Below, piece by piece: positions 35,801 through 49,000 of a DNA stretch of 64,000 bases. The DNA comes from Himantopus leucocephalus. Lineage: Eukaryota; Chordata; Aves; Charadriiformes; Recurvirostridae. Numbering within the stretch: position 1 is the first letter of the stretch; every line of letters starts with the position of its first letter. The DNA lies in contig RSEF01000003.1 in the NCBI GenBank assembly GCA_003993805.1, forward strand, positions 43,902,438 through 43,966,437. The letters run 5' to 3'. Under the pieces are notes generated by a model. The model had not been told where the DNA came from and made no database searches. It worked only from the letters and a program-made list of their open reading frames with translations. The position numbers and the translations under genes are program-made.

Positions 35801-38800
35801 GAGGCATCCAGCCCTATCTCTGACCTTCATATGTACAAATGGGCAAGCCATTTTGGGGCAGAGTGGGGAAGCAGGATAGTGAAAAGTTTGGGTAAAAGAG
35901 AAGATTCTCCCGGGATGTGCATGTTCTCACCACTTTTTGTTATTGCTTTTAAGTATGTGAAGTGCAGTGAGGTGAAAGGAACCTACAGTCAAGTGCTCTT
36001 GAAGTTCACTTTATAGGAAAGCTGGCTCTTTGCCTAGGCAGCTGCTTTGGGTGGCAGCCTGCAAAGGATGTCAGCCTGCATCTTGGAGCCTGAGGGGAGA
36101 GATGCCAAAGAGCTGTTCCAAGCTCCGTAGGCTCCTGCCAGGGCAGATGTGTATGGTCTAGTTGGCTCCACAGGGGCTGTAAGGGACAGTTGTTATGATG
36201 CCGTAAATACCAGAAAGCAGTAACTGTTTTTGTCCAGGGATCCCCTTTGGCTTTGTCCTGGCTCTGGGTTGTTGGTTTTTTTTCACTGTATGATTAAGCC
36301 ATGGTTTTGGTTCTGGCGGTGGGAGAAGCCTGGGAGACAGGTGGGGGCAGCTACTTAGGGCAGCTGGATAAAGGTTGCCTTGCAGGGAGAAGAAATGAGG
36401 AGGCTCAGCTGACCCCAGACCCAAAAGTCACTCTAGAGCTGCCACCTGCCCATGGGCACAGTCTCAGCAGCGGCAGCGTGGAAGTAAGGCTGTGTCCCCA
36501 GGTAGACCCTGCTGGTCTCTCCTGGTGTAGTCTTCCCAGCCAACTCTCAAAATACGCTACTAGAATTCAAAGTACCATACTAACATGGAAAAAATGTAGC
36601 TGGGAAAGTATGACAAATAATAAACCAAGGCTACATAAGGACCATTATAATTTAGAGTAGACACCTATAAATAAATCCATTGTGTTCTTACATTGTCCCG
36701 TGTGCAGAGACTATTACCTTTGTAAGTAGTCTGTGTGAAGTGGTGTATTGTTCTCTCTTGGTTATTTAACGTACCTGCAATTATCTTGGATTTACAGTAT
36801 TTCTGCTGCTTGTACAAAGTAACATTTCCATTGCTCTCCAGTGTATCTTGGTGTTGCCTTTTGCCTTACTGGGCTTTAAACTTCTGTATTCCTTGGAGCT
36901 TATATCTCCAGCTTCTTCTGCTCTGCCTCATTGTCTTTGACCTGTTGCCTCATTTTTCTAAATATATTTGCAACGTTTACATTTTACACTCTCCAAATCT
37001 TTGCTGTTCTGCTCAAAGGAAGTATCAACCAATTAGCTCTTCCCACCAGTTAACTACCCAATCAATAAATGTATGAGATCATCTTTGAGCCATGTTTGTT
37101 CCAGTGAGGTCCTTTACACTGAGACCAACAGGTCTTTTTTTGTTTGTTTGTTTTTATTGGCATCCTCCTCTTCTCCTGGTTTTGCTCTCTCGCTTGTCTC
37201 AATGTCAGTGTGACATGTACTTACTCTTTTGTCTATTCAGGGGCATATACAAACAAATTATTTAAAGGCTCAAAATAAGACAGACAACAGAACAAGAACA
37301 TATTGCAAATAAAGGCCACAGAGGCAATTCTCCCCCTTTGCAAATATGTCTTCATTGTATGCAGGGGATGGCGTCTTCCAGTTTCACTGGCTGCAGTCGC
37401 ACACAGAAATAATGACGGATTACATATAATGGTTCTATGATGATTTTTTGCTTTGTATCCAAATGAGTTCTCATTAAAAGTTTTCTGAGCCCTGGAACTT
37501 GGCTTTTCTTTGTCTAACTTCTAACATAGGTAGTTTCTAAATGGATTAGAAATCCTTTAAAGGTCAGGGAAATTCTCTTTTTCAAATGGCTAGCTGGTGC
37601 TGATACAATTATTAATTAAACTGTATCTTATTCTGGTCATTAGCCGCAATGATCAATGATTTCCTCAGAGACAGTTGTTCTATTAAAAATACATCAGTAA
37701 TAAATGACCTTCTCTGAGGTTCCTGCTGTAAGATGTACCAAGCAGCTCTGAGAAGGACCATTTTAATAACAAATGTGAGTTGTTACAGTTCAAGCTCGAG
37801 ATCAGGACTTTATCCTCATGTGAATACCAGGGCTGGTGAAGGGCTGCTGCCACCAAGTTTGAGAGTGTACCTTGAGCCCTGTGCTCTGCTGCAGGATCAC
37901 CACCAGTTCACACGCACATCCTCCCATGATAAGCGGACCGATTGCTCTTCTCCATCCCTGTGAATGTCCTCCCTGGACTCAGTATAATCCAAGCAGGAAA
38001 TGCACACCCTACGGTCAGGTGGCCAATGTGCAAGCCAGGTGAGGAAAACAACCCTTTCTATCCCCCCAAAGGCTGTACACCTCATCTGCCTTTCCAAAAA
38101 AGAATAATGTGATACTGGGGTTTTGACTAGCATGAAATGCCACTGTAGGCAGCATCATTCAGCACTTTCCTTCCCTCCTCTCTGAGTAATAACTTATTCT
38201 TGACAGATTCTGCTCACCAAGGAAAAAATGGAAGCTATGTGGCTGGATGATACATAGGTTTTAAAAGTGTTGACAACTTTGCCATTCTTCAGTTTCGCTC
38301 TGATAGGTGGCCTATTGTACAAATATTTTCAAACTCTTACTAGTTTAAAAAAAAAAAAAAGGTCGATTGTTTTTTGCTGGAAATTTTTTCAAATATTTGG
38401 TGGTTGCATAAAAGGCCCCAACAGGGACAGGAGTGAAAAAGTTGGGATAAACGAACCTCCAGTGTAGATGTTTTTGAAATGACTCTATCCTCTACTGAGC
38501 GGTATAAGATTACCTTCATCCTCTCACTCCTGGGACTTCAATACAATGGAAAATGGTTGTCTTTAAAGTATTTCTTGCATAAGGCAAACTCTATACAAAA
38601 ATTATAAATATTTTGATCTGTTGGTACATATGCGAAGAGGAGGACAGTGAAGAGGATAATTTTAATTTGAGGTATTTAATGTTTTTTTAATCCTAATTTA
38701 GCAGCATAATGTCTGGTTCTCTATGATTAATAAGCTTTTAGAACTAAAAATTAGTGAATACTACAGAGAAAAAACAGAAAGCTTACGGTTAAGAATGGTG

Positions 38801-40169
38801 CTTTCCTAAGCTCAGCTTCATACATATAGCAAAGCAGGGAGAGATGCTTCGTGGTTGTCCTGTGGTTGAAGTGCTTTCTTCAGCAGGAAAATGCCTACGT
38901 GATGAGGTTACTGGCTTAAGAGTGCAGGAGAGATCTTGTACACAACTTTCACGATATTGCAAACATTACATTTGGTTGCTTTCCCTTGGTGCACTAAATA
39001 CTTTATACCAATCCATACCTATAGAAAACACCAGGCTTGTGTATTCTTTTTCCAGCAATCTGTAGTGAGACTGTGCCATACACTTTAGAAAAGTGACTTT
39101 TCTAGAGGCATGACTGGCAGAAAAAATGCTGTCTTGATCCGTTTGTGCCTGTAGCTATTTAATGCCTGTTCTAGTTATTTGGAAAAGTGAAGCATATTCT
39201 GTAAGACTCCCAATCTAATTTTCTAACTAATAGTTGATTGGTCCCAACTGGGTGAATATGGAAAAGAAATGCAGATTTTTTTGGCTTAACACTGAGAGGA
39301 TTGTGCATTATAATCCTGAGTTATGTTATTTACTGGGGAAAAAAAGGAAGACTTTTAACTAAAATAATGATATTTGGGGAGCTAGGGACAAGAGCTGTTA
39401 GGTAGTAAGCTTCTTATTTGTATATTCACCCACTAAAATGCAATCAGCAATAAAAGGCTGTTTCTTAAAAAGGCACTCCAGTACAGTTGTTGTTGAACAT
39501 AAAATTTTGTTCATTTATTCCAACTGTAATTGAAGAAGCAATTGGTTATGGTTAAACCTGAATAAAGCAGATCTTCACAGATGAGAGTTTATTTATTTAT
39601 TGCTAACTCTTTCATAATTAATGGAGTTTCATTTAGTTGAACCAATGACTCAGTCACCCAGGAGAGTGAGAGCCATCATTCCTGCTGTGTTCTCAGCCTC
39701 TGGAAAGCACAAGGTGGAGAGGAGAAAACTCATGCTGGCTAATGCTGAGGCCGGTTCAGCACTGTAGATGAGAATGCTTAAATATATGAATATGTGAGCA
39801 GAGAAGCCTCTGTGAGGAAGAAGGAAAATCTATTTAAAATCTCAAATGGAAAAAGCCAGCGGCAATCAATCAGAATAGGTAATCAGAAGCAGAGACTTTG
39901 TGACCAGGTCCAAATGAGAAAAAAAGGAGGTGTAATTCCCTCACCCAATTAAACCTCAGGACATACTTCTTCAGAAACAAGTGCCACTGCACTAGGTTTT
40001 GTAAAGCATCACACCTTTCTCTTGAAATGAGATAATGATTCATTTATCATGGGGAGAGGAGAAAGATATTACATGTAATCCACTGCTTGGCAATTAATGT
40101 GGAGCAGCTGATACTTTTGTAAAGGCTAATCTGGACATTCACCCTAAATGTTTCAAGCTACAAATATTA
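32833..40169. other. Unique non-coding stretch with small simple repeats
   Basis: No gene recognised. Items: a purine-rich tract at about 34149-34220; a G-rich tract at 34586-34606 (runs of 8, 7 and 4 G) able to form a G-quadruplex; an A-run near 38346-38360; an AT-rich block at 37580-37730 with ATTAATTAAA flanked by GATACA/TGTATC (37602-37607, 37622-37627). Open frames up to 138 codons (34919-35335 minus) are unrecognised. Confidence 0.45.
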
Positions 40170-40335
40170 ATCATGGAATAATTTAGTCTGAAAGGGACAT
40201 CTGGAAGTCATCTTGTCCAACCGCCCGCTCAAAGCAGGGCTTGGTCATTAGAACAGGTTGCTCGGGGTCTTTTCCAGTCAAATTCTGATTATCTCCAAGG
40301 ATGGAGATCCCACCATCCCTACAATGTTCAGTTTA
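40170..40335 (-). mobile_element. CR1 LINE 3' end fragment
   Basis: On the plus strand it begins ATCATGGAATAATTTAG, the decayed reverse complement of the CR1 octamer tail. Then come GAAAGGGACATCTGGAAGTC, TCTTGTCCAACC, AAAGCAGGGC, AACAGGTTGCTC and ATCTCCAAGGATGGAGATCC, all in CR1 3' UTR order read backwards, so the element is on the minus strand. It has no coding part beyond the last few codons and the internal edge is blurred. Confidence 0.85.
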
Positions 40336-40524
40336 GGGAACACAAAGCTCAGGAGGGTGAGGGGGAAAAAACAAACAGGCAAACAAACGGGAGTAAGATA
40401 ATTGTATGCACTAAGATAAGGACAGAACTGGATTATGATTGACGTGCTAGAGAGAGAGGGGGGATAGCAAGCTCTTTCTCTATCCCATAACAGCACAGTA
40501 GTCAGAATGTGTCTTGGACCAGTA
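40336..40524. other. Spacer between two oppositely oriented CR1 pieces
   Basis: About 190 bp of A/G-rich sequence with (AAAC)-like repeats near 40366-40388. No feature recognised. Confidence 0.45.
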
Positions 40525-40848
40525 AGAGGTACATGAGGTGCATGGAAATGGTTGTCAAACACTTAGAAGATAGCTGCAAAGACAAGAGGAACAGACTTTT
40601 CTATGGGTTCATTATGGATGCGGCTGATGAGCATGAGAGGAATATGCTGATCATTAGGGAAAACCTTTCTAATAGTAAAGACAGTGAAACTGGAGTTCTT
40701 TCTCAATGTGGGCTCTTCATCACTGGAAATTTCAAATAAAATGCCAATCTGTCAGGAATGTCTTATGCACAGCTAATCTGACCTTGCAGTGAGGTGATAG
40801 GCAAGGTGATTTCTCCTTTCAGCTCCGTTTTCCCTGAGTCTGTGATGG
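40525..40848 (+). mobile_element. Ancient CR1-type LINE 3' fragment
   Basis: Plus strand. ATTAGGGAAAACCTTTCTAA (40654-40673) matches the 'IRKNFL' block. GGGCTCTTCATCACTGGAAA is the 'SPSLE' block. CTGTCAGGAATG is the 3' UTR start, and GAGTCTGTGATGG near 40837-40848 is a decayed octamer end. A 76-codon frame (40509-40739) contains AEMVVKHLEDSCKDK-like text but is broken. The family is the old amniote type, not the bird-specific CR1 seen at 50155. Confidence 0.72.
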
Positions 40849-41286
40849 AGGAACAAGAACACTGAATCTCTTATAAGGTGGTCTTGAGAGCCATGACTCA
40901 AGGATTAGGAAGCATCAGGTCAGTCCAGCGCTGCAGATGTCAATGCATAAGCTAAGTACTTGTAAACCAAGCCCTATAGGCCTGATCTACATTTGTCAAA
41001 TTGACTATTTTAAGAGGAGAGAAAGCTCCATTTACATATTTAGCAATGGTTGATGTACCAAAAAAGAATATGTTTTGAAATGAAGTTCCCTTAAAGAAGG
41101 GTTTACTCAGTGATAAAACATAATTTTTGAGGGTTAGAAAGCTTTGACCATTACCCTGTCATTGCTTTGAAAAACTTTGTGTCTTTGCTCTTACTTACAA
41201 AGCTAATAATCTTCAGTGAATGATGAAACATCCTTGCTCTGCATAGTAGCGACCGAGTGAAGGGACTGGTAAAGCAATATGAAACA
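40849..41286. other. Unique non-coding sequence, nothing recognised
   Basis: AT-rich, no open frame of note. Confidence 0.5.
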
Positions 41287-41386
41287 NNNNNNNNNNNNNN
41301 NNNNNNNNNNNNNNNNNNNNNNNNNNNNNNNNNNNNNNNNNNNNNNNNNNNNNNNNNNNNNNNNNNNNNNNNNNNNNNNNNNNNNN
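41287..41386. other. Assembly gap (100 N)
   Basis: Exactly 100 consecutive N. The three open frames that cross it are artefacts of translating N. Confidence 0.97.
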
Positions 41387-43040
41387 ACCATTTTGAGCTG
41401 CAGTTACAAAAAAATGAACAAGACCAAGCATTTGTTTTTTAATTAGAAAGCAATGTAAGTCATGCATTCTGTTTCACTGGAGTTCAAATGTGCATAAGTG
41501 ATATTTGTAAAGATTAGAAAGGTGTTGGTGAATATACGAATGAATGAAATATGTTAGTCTCGAAATAAAACTTATGTATTGGGCGGTAGGATTGTCTTCA
41601 TGATTTTTTTGTGTTGGTTAGTTTTGCACTACAGCCCATGTTGTGGTGATGCATAGAACAGGAAGAAGGTATTGTGAAGGTAGGTCAGAACCGTATGAAC
41701 TGNCAGTTGTTTTTTTTTCAACTGAAGTGCTTACAATGAAGAGGTACTAGAATATTGCTAAATCTTAGGAAATTCATTGCAACTAGCTGGGCTGGATATT
41801 GCAGGATCACACTTCTGTCTCTTCCATACTTTTGGTCCCAGGATTATAATCTCTGGAAAGTGTTATAAAGTACATACTTTGTTTCTATGTTTATTATTTA
41901 TGTTTATTATTTTTATGTTTGAAAAACAAGAGGCAGGGAACTGCTAGTTTTAACAACATTTATAATATGGATAACTAGATACAAGAGAGGGTGTTTTATT
42001 ATGGAAGTGGACTTTGGGGTGGCACCCTGCAAGAGAGAATCCACTAAATATGTTTCTGTTGTTTTTTCTGGTCTTCACCAATTCTCTTTACCACTCAGGA
42101 TAAAAGCTTTCCTTTTAGTAGAGTGTTCCTTATCTTGTTAGGTTTGACCAATTTCACTCATTTCTGCAAAAAAGGAGATTGGGAGAGATGAGAGAAGGGT
42201 AAATACTTTTCTTTTGGGAGAAATGTTGGATAAAAACATTCTTTACAATAAAATGCATTTTGGAACTCGTATCACAGCCTCACATTGTTGCCACATCAGC
42301 AAATAAAGCACAAAGGGGATTTGAGTTCCTGCTGAGTCTCCTATCTCAAAGCGAAAGGACGTATGGAAGTTTTCCCACTCTTCTGGTTTTGCTTAAACTT
42401 GGCTCCTGGAAATGCTGTACTGTTGTTGTGCCGTGGCGTGGTGGCAGCTCAGTCAGAGTTTGCACCACACTCTATAAGCAGAAAGACAGAAAAAGTGATT
42501 CCTCTCCCAAAGAGCAGAAACGTAAACGCAGAAAAAAGAGAGCAGACGGATTCAGTCAGATGAGGGGCTAAAATGAAACAGCGAGACAATATTGGCTGCT
42601 GTGACAGGCAGCAATTCCCAGCAGACCTGCATCTTAATTGCTGCTAAATTTCTTAGTTTTTGCTGTTAAACTAGAAAAATAGTAAAGGAAGGATTTAAAG
42701 GTGGCAATTATTTGGCTTTGCCTGTGTTTTGAATTTGTTCCCTCCAAGCATAGGGAGGGGCACACAAAGGGCTTTACAGTGTGACTTCTTCAAAATGCTA
42801 CGAGGGGATGAAGATGCTATGGGTTGACCTGGAACGGAAATCAGTATTTTTTGACACTTTATCAATAAGTCTGCATGTAACTGAGCTAGAAATGGTGCTC
42901 CCTTTTAGCTTTCTTTTGCAATCTCCCAGTTCATGCTACCCAGTACCTCTGCTCCTGTGCCTGAGAACACTTTTGTATCCAGCTATCGTATACTTCATCA
43001 GATCTAAGCGTGTTAGCCCAGGTGTTTTTTAAAAGTAAAT
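41387..43040. other. Unique non-coding sequence with a small AT-rich minisatellite
   Basis: A single N lies at 41703. About 41886-41922 holds three imperfect copies of a TATGTTTATTATT-type unit of 14-15 bp. Overlapping plus frames at 42260-42571 (103 codons) end in a lysine/arginine-rich tail but match nothing I know. Confidence 0.45.
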
Positions 43041-43082
43041 CATAGAATACCAGGTTGGAAGGGACCTCAAGGAAAAAATCAT
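43041..43082 (-). mobile_element. Very short CR1 3' end relic
   Basis: CATAGAATACCAGGTTGGAA followed by GGGACCTCAAGGA is the reverse complement of the last ~40 bases of CR1. The rest of the element is absent, as in very short 5'-truncated insertions. Confidence 0.8.
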
Positions 43083-46000
43083 GGTGTTATGTATGTTTGG
43101 AGACTACCATAGTTTTCTTCTGAGAGTTAGAGAAGCTTGTTTTAAGTGATTGATCTCAAAGTCTTTCTCTGTAAATTCATGTGGATCTGCAATTTCTTTT
43201 CCACTGGCATTTCTAGACAATGTGGAAGGTTTCTACCATGCAGTTCTTCAACTATTTCTGCAACTTTACTGCTAAGTTTACTGCTAACAGTTTCCTAAGG
43301 GGATTTGATTGGTTTGTTTATTTTGAATGAATCCTATTTTTCTAGCATCCCTTATACTTCCAGCAACCTTCACAATTTCTTATCTACCTTTGCAGTTTTC
43401 CCTCTGCTGGTGACAGTAATCTTATTATAATCTATTCCAGCCTGTAGAGAATTCTAATGAAATCTCTTCAATGTGCCTCAGCACGCTTGTTAGGAAGGCA
43501 GGGTGACTCACACGCTGAAGTTTTTAAGCAGTGTTTGAGGAAGGAGAGAACTGGATAATTTAGAGAATTGGCAAGGTTATAATGACAACTGCATCAGTTT
43601 TGAATCTGCAGAGAAGGAATCGAACTGCTGTGTGTTGCTGACTATTTTGCTGTGGAATGTGAGATACGATCCCGGCCTTTTCTGAGTATCCTTCATCCAA
43701 GAATCTCAGAACGTGGCGCAGGTGTTCAGCCACAGGGAACAGAAGGAAACGCGCAGAGCTAAGAGGAAAACATACTGAGAAGACCTCTCTAATAGACTGA
43801 AATGGAGGACCATGATGCAGTATTGTTCAAAACTATACAAATTTGCTTGCATTTCTTGATCTTATACTGCTGACTAATTAGGCTTAATGTGTTCAGTGCA
43901 CTCTGAATTAAGTATTAAATGCTCTGAAGAATATGTTTCAGCACTTAAAACCAATGGAAATAATCCTGTTAAAGGGATTTGGCCAAGTCCCTGGGTGGCA
44001 TGCATAATGCTGGCAAAAAGTCTGGTATGCTCAATTACCTTTCCTTCATACACAGGCGTGGCAATATTTTTTTGTAAACCTAAGGCGTCACCTAGAAAAA
44101 GATCCTATTTGCTTGCTTCATACTATTACTATTTTTTCCTAATTGAAATCCCATCTACTAAACTATATTAATAAATTGAATCAAGCTTAGCAACATTCCT
44201 AAGGGGAAAAACATTTAGATAATATTCACCAGACACTTATTTATTTAGCTAAGTGTCTCCATCTTTTTGGCTTATATCCATGTGCCTTCTAATGTTCAGA
44301 GTATTAGTAATTTCTTTTGCTGTTTAAATTTGATTAGCTCATGCTATTTAAAATTTCTATGATCAAATAAAATACCTGTAGCTCAAAATTCTCCAGCTAC
44401 AGAAAATGCTTATTACTTTCTCAATGCTCTTTAATGCTGAATGAGGAGCATTTGTCCTAACCAATTAGGAGCTTAGGAATTTAAACATAGTGATTGTATT
44501 TTCTAAGAGAGAAATAAAATCAGATCTGTCTACCTTCTCTTATTTAACATAAATCTATATTTACAGATCCGTAGAGATCTTCTATATAGAAGGTACTTCT
44601 AACCAGAAGAAACCGCACTCCCCACTGCCCGACCCAGTGAGGATAGTGCAGTATTCAAAGCAGAAAGGAGATCTTCAACCAACATGACACCAAGCAGGTT
44701 CTTACTAAGCTTATGAAAATTGCTCTGTGAAATGTTGGGGAGAAATGAGCCTATTTATCTTCAGCAGCATACCTAGCTTAACCTTCTTTTCTCATTTCCC
44801 AGGCCCATTACTGCTTCAACAATGCTTACTCCATCCAACACCTTCCTGGTCATCTTCTGGTCTCAATCACAATCCTTCCACTGGCACATGAGTAACTTTA
44901 ACATCGCTGTTGTGATTGTACTCTTAAATCACCCAATGACCCGGATTTCTCAGCATACTCTAAGTAATTTTATATTATTTCAGAAATAACAAGGTTGCAT
45001 AAATCAAGGTATGGGCAATAGAAGATGGGGGGGGGGGGATGCCATGCTACTGTAAATGAGAGGCAGCCTTTCATTTTTCTAAAGGGAAGAATCAACTTGG
45101 ATGAGCCTGAGAGCAAGTATAGTCTCAGTGTCTCAGGGTGCTTGTAATGGTTAATCCGCACTCAGAGAACTTTTTAAAGTACAAAGCATAGGCATTTCTT
45201 CCTCCAGCACTCCATTTCCTCTGCTTAAATCTGTGTGGCATAGGCTTTACATTTAAAAAGTCTCTTAATCCTGTTTCCCGCTGGGAATCTGTTAATAACT
45301 TCAGGAGTGACTGGGGCAGATTCTTGCCCCAAGTTGCCATCAAATATCGTTAAACCAGAGAGTTCTTCAAGCCAACTCTTCTGTCCTCACACTGTGTCCT
45401 ATTTCATCCCAGGGTGAGCAAGTTGCCAAATCAATGTTGCTACTAGAGACTTTCTCACTTTCTCTTCATTTACTTTTGTTTCTGTCTGCCAGGGGTCATT
45501 TCTAGGTTTAGTCATTACTTATCAATAAAGATGTCTCACCTTGTTCCTAACCTGAGGTCACATGTGTGAAATGGGGACTGCATCATCACCATAAAAGAGT
45601 GGAACAGACTTAGCTGGAGGTATCAAGATCAGTCTTAGGGGACTGATTTCAAGCTTGCTTAGGTCTAGAACTATTGTAAATTGTTTCAGTGCTGCGAAAT
45701 ACATTTTTTTTTCCTAAAATACACATTGTGCTGATGAGACGTACCAGTCTCACAATGGATGCATGAAAGCCTCCACTTCAATCTTTTGCCAGTGTCATAC
45801 GGGCAAGAGTGGATCCACTTCCAGATCCAAATCTTATGAATTTGTAGACTGAACTCCATAATACTTTCACCTCTAGATATAGAGTTTGAGGTCTCACCCT
45901 TGAACTACAAACTATTCAGAGTACAGGGCAGCTATTCCCAGTTTAAGAAAATACTAAGAGCTGCCATGTACAAATAATTCAGGCTGAACCAGACATTTGG

Positions 46001-49000
46001 CGTGGAAAATACGAACAGGAAGCTAGATGGCAGGAACCAGGCAATCCTTCATCATGTCACCACTTGCCTCTGTAGTAAATGCCAGAATAAGATACAGTTA
46101 TAATATAGAGAGATAACTGTAGAATCACATTTTCAGTGCAGAGAAGGGGCTCCAAAACATTGGTGGTAGCTCAGTGAGAGACCTTGTGTTGCTTGCAGTT
46201 ACGCTCTATGTTAAACCATCCTCTATATTTTGCCCCTTAAATCTTGATTGTGATGTGGCTAAGATTTATTATCCTGTACAAAGCAAGGACATTATAGAAC
46301 CTGGCAGTATTTTTCATTTCAGTCGACTTACCAGTGGACCTTATGTTCTCTCAAGAAAGGTTCCCACTGCTGGTGACCAGCATTTGAAATTCCATAACTA
46401 ACTCCGCTGTATTTTTCAGTGTGTTTTACAAAGGTTTAATCTCATTCTAAAGTCACTGGTAAAATTCCCTGGACAGCATTAAGCACCAAACCCTGCAGTT
46501 CAGATCACAGAAGTGGTCAATGTTCCTTGTTTTCGCAAGTGGAAGGGATTGAATTTTCATAGTCCTCGCAGCTTTTTCTCTTCTGTTCTGTTCATGCTTC
46601 TCCTTAGAAGCATCCCACCCTTTCACTACATATTATGATAGTTGTCCTTTTGGAACAGTTTTCAATCATCTTTGCAACTTTCTTCAAAGCAGACTGCAGA
46701 TAAATTGTTCCCCTTGGCTTTTTTTACACCTTTTCTTGTACCTCTTCAAGAAATTAGCAATGTTTTCTTGCTGTTGTTCATTTGGAGATCTCCTTGGATC
46801 CTGTCTTGTTTATTTAATAAAAACCTTTCTTGTTCTTTGCCCTATTTTAGTTTAGTTTAGTTAGTCCTATTTTTAGCTGTCTTTATAAAACAGGGATCAA
46901 CCTCTTTATTTTTATTATTCTGAGACTTAAGTTGTCTCGTTATATTTAAAAATTAAATAGCTGTTCTTTTGACCATTTAGATTTCACTTCCACTGCTGTC
47001 ATCATCTGTCATTTTTGCTACATTCTTGTAGATTGTGGGAGGCTTCCTTTAAGCATCCAAATCTGGTTTTGAACTATCTTTTCTCTTCAGAGTGATGCAC
47101 TCTTTGAAGCTAATGGCACTGCACAGAACTGTCTGAGGTTTAATGTAGCACAACCACGTTTCCTTCCTTTCCTTCTTCATTAATGTTTCAAATGTGGTAA
47201 TTTTAACTTAACTCCATGCCAAGATTCTGATGGGAGGAGGCAGGGAAGTTGTGTTCTACGCTCACCAGTTCCTTGAAATCTTTTAAATACAACATACCAA
47301 AGCCTTTAATAGCAAATATGGCATCATCACGGATCAGAGTTTTTGTGACTGAACATGCAAAATTCCTTGATGGAAAAAGGGTAAAACTTCTACACCGTAT
47401 TTTTCCTTTAAGTGGTATCTCTGGCACTGTCTGCATCATGAGTACTACAATTCAGATGCATAGCATGTTTTCTCACCTGTTGTGTTAGATGTAACATTAC
47501 AGCCATACAAACATACCAGCTGGTGAGTGTGGATTTCTTGGCCATACTGTTCAGAACATCTACTGTAATTTTTTTTTAATGAGTCCCTCGTGGGAAATGG
47601 TAATTGCAGCAATTTCATAGCCTTTCAAGCCTACAGTTCATAGCAAAGTTGGGTGTAGAATTATACATTACTTTATGTTGACTAGTAATTGTTCTAAATT
47701 CTGCCTGATGTTCTTTGAAACAAGCAGGGGCACGAATAACACATTTTCTCTAGCTCTATGAAATACCTAGAATGTTTTTATATTTCAGTGGATTTCATTT
47801 TTTTCTGTATAAAAAAATAGAAGCAAAAGATGTTGTTGAGTTCTAGTTGCTGCAGACTCTACCGTACAGAATATGTCAGATCTACATTTGGTTTAATCTC
47901 AGGGAGAAAGTGAGGAAAGTACTATAAAGTGCTACAAATGGTAGAAAATGTTAGATTATAATACATAGCATTAACTGAGAAGATGTCTTTGAATATCACT
48001 GGTAATCATGCTCCATTAAATGCTTTTTCTCAATCTGTACAGTATATTTTCTGAGATATTTCTACCAACTCAAGTGCACATGAATAACATTTTATGTTAC
48101 TTCTTTCTCCATCCTTGTGCTATTTAATCATTTACCCAACAACCAAGCATTATCAATCATTTCAATCATTTAGCTCTACGAAGCTTTCTGCAATAGCTTT
48201 CAAAGAATGAAGAAGTCACAGTCACAGCCTTCCTCAAATGCACTTTAACTAATGTGTGGCAGGTACTGATGAATCTACCTTCATAAAGGTAAATATGGTG
48301 TTGCTATGCCAGCAAACAGGCTATTATTTTAGGCTGCGTAAGCACCACCGGGCTTCATGCTTTGCCCATGAGTGCCAGAAGTTTCTACATGTATGTCTAA
48401 AATTGTAAAGAAAAGGTATTTGAGAAACAGCATATGCTCACATAAAGAAAGTCTATTTTAAAACATGAGCACTGAGAATTGGAGTTACAATTTGAAATAT
48501 GCCCATGGCCCAAATAAAAACTTTTTGCTTATGGAAAGTCTTTCTTTTTCTTTGTTTCCTTCCTTTCTTTTTATATCTCCTTGCTTTTCAAGGTCTTGAT
48601 ATGCTTACTGGTTAGTAATAAAAACTGACGTTAGCTGGAGTAAATTTTGTTGTTTCAAAGTGTTTGGCCAGAAAGCGCTAGATTGTGCTGCCTGGGAACT
48701 GTTGGTCCCCTGAGCTGCACCAACAGTAGACAGATGTCTCCAGGGCTGAATTAGGGCATTGTTTGAGTTTTCAGTGTTTGAGATGACGGCTGAGAGGAAC
48801 AGGAATCCTCCCAAATAGCAAATCGTTACTGCCTTCAACAACACAGTTTTGTGCCATTGAGTAAGGTGGTGTTGCCCAAAACAGTTCCCTCCTAGTCTGT
48901 CTCATGTAATGGTACCATCAAGGCAGTGCTCAGGTGTGCTACAATTCTGAGTGAAACTGAATGATGAGAAGAAGAAGCTTTAGGAGCTTGAGGGTGAGAG

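Noticed and set aside
46846..46862. TTTAG repeats as an interstitial telomere sequence
   Set aside because: The unit is TTTAG, not TTAGGG, with only about three copies.
46867..46876. Perfect MEF2-type decamer CTATTTTTAG
   Set aside because: About one match is expected by chance in a window this size, and no other motif clusters around it.
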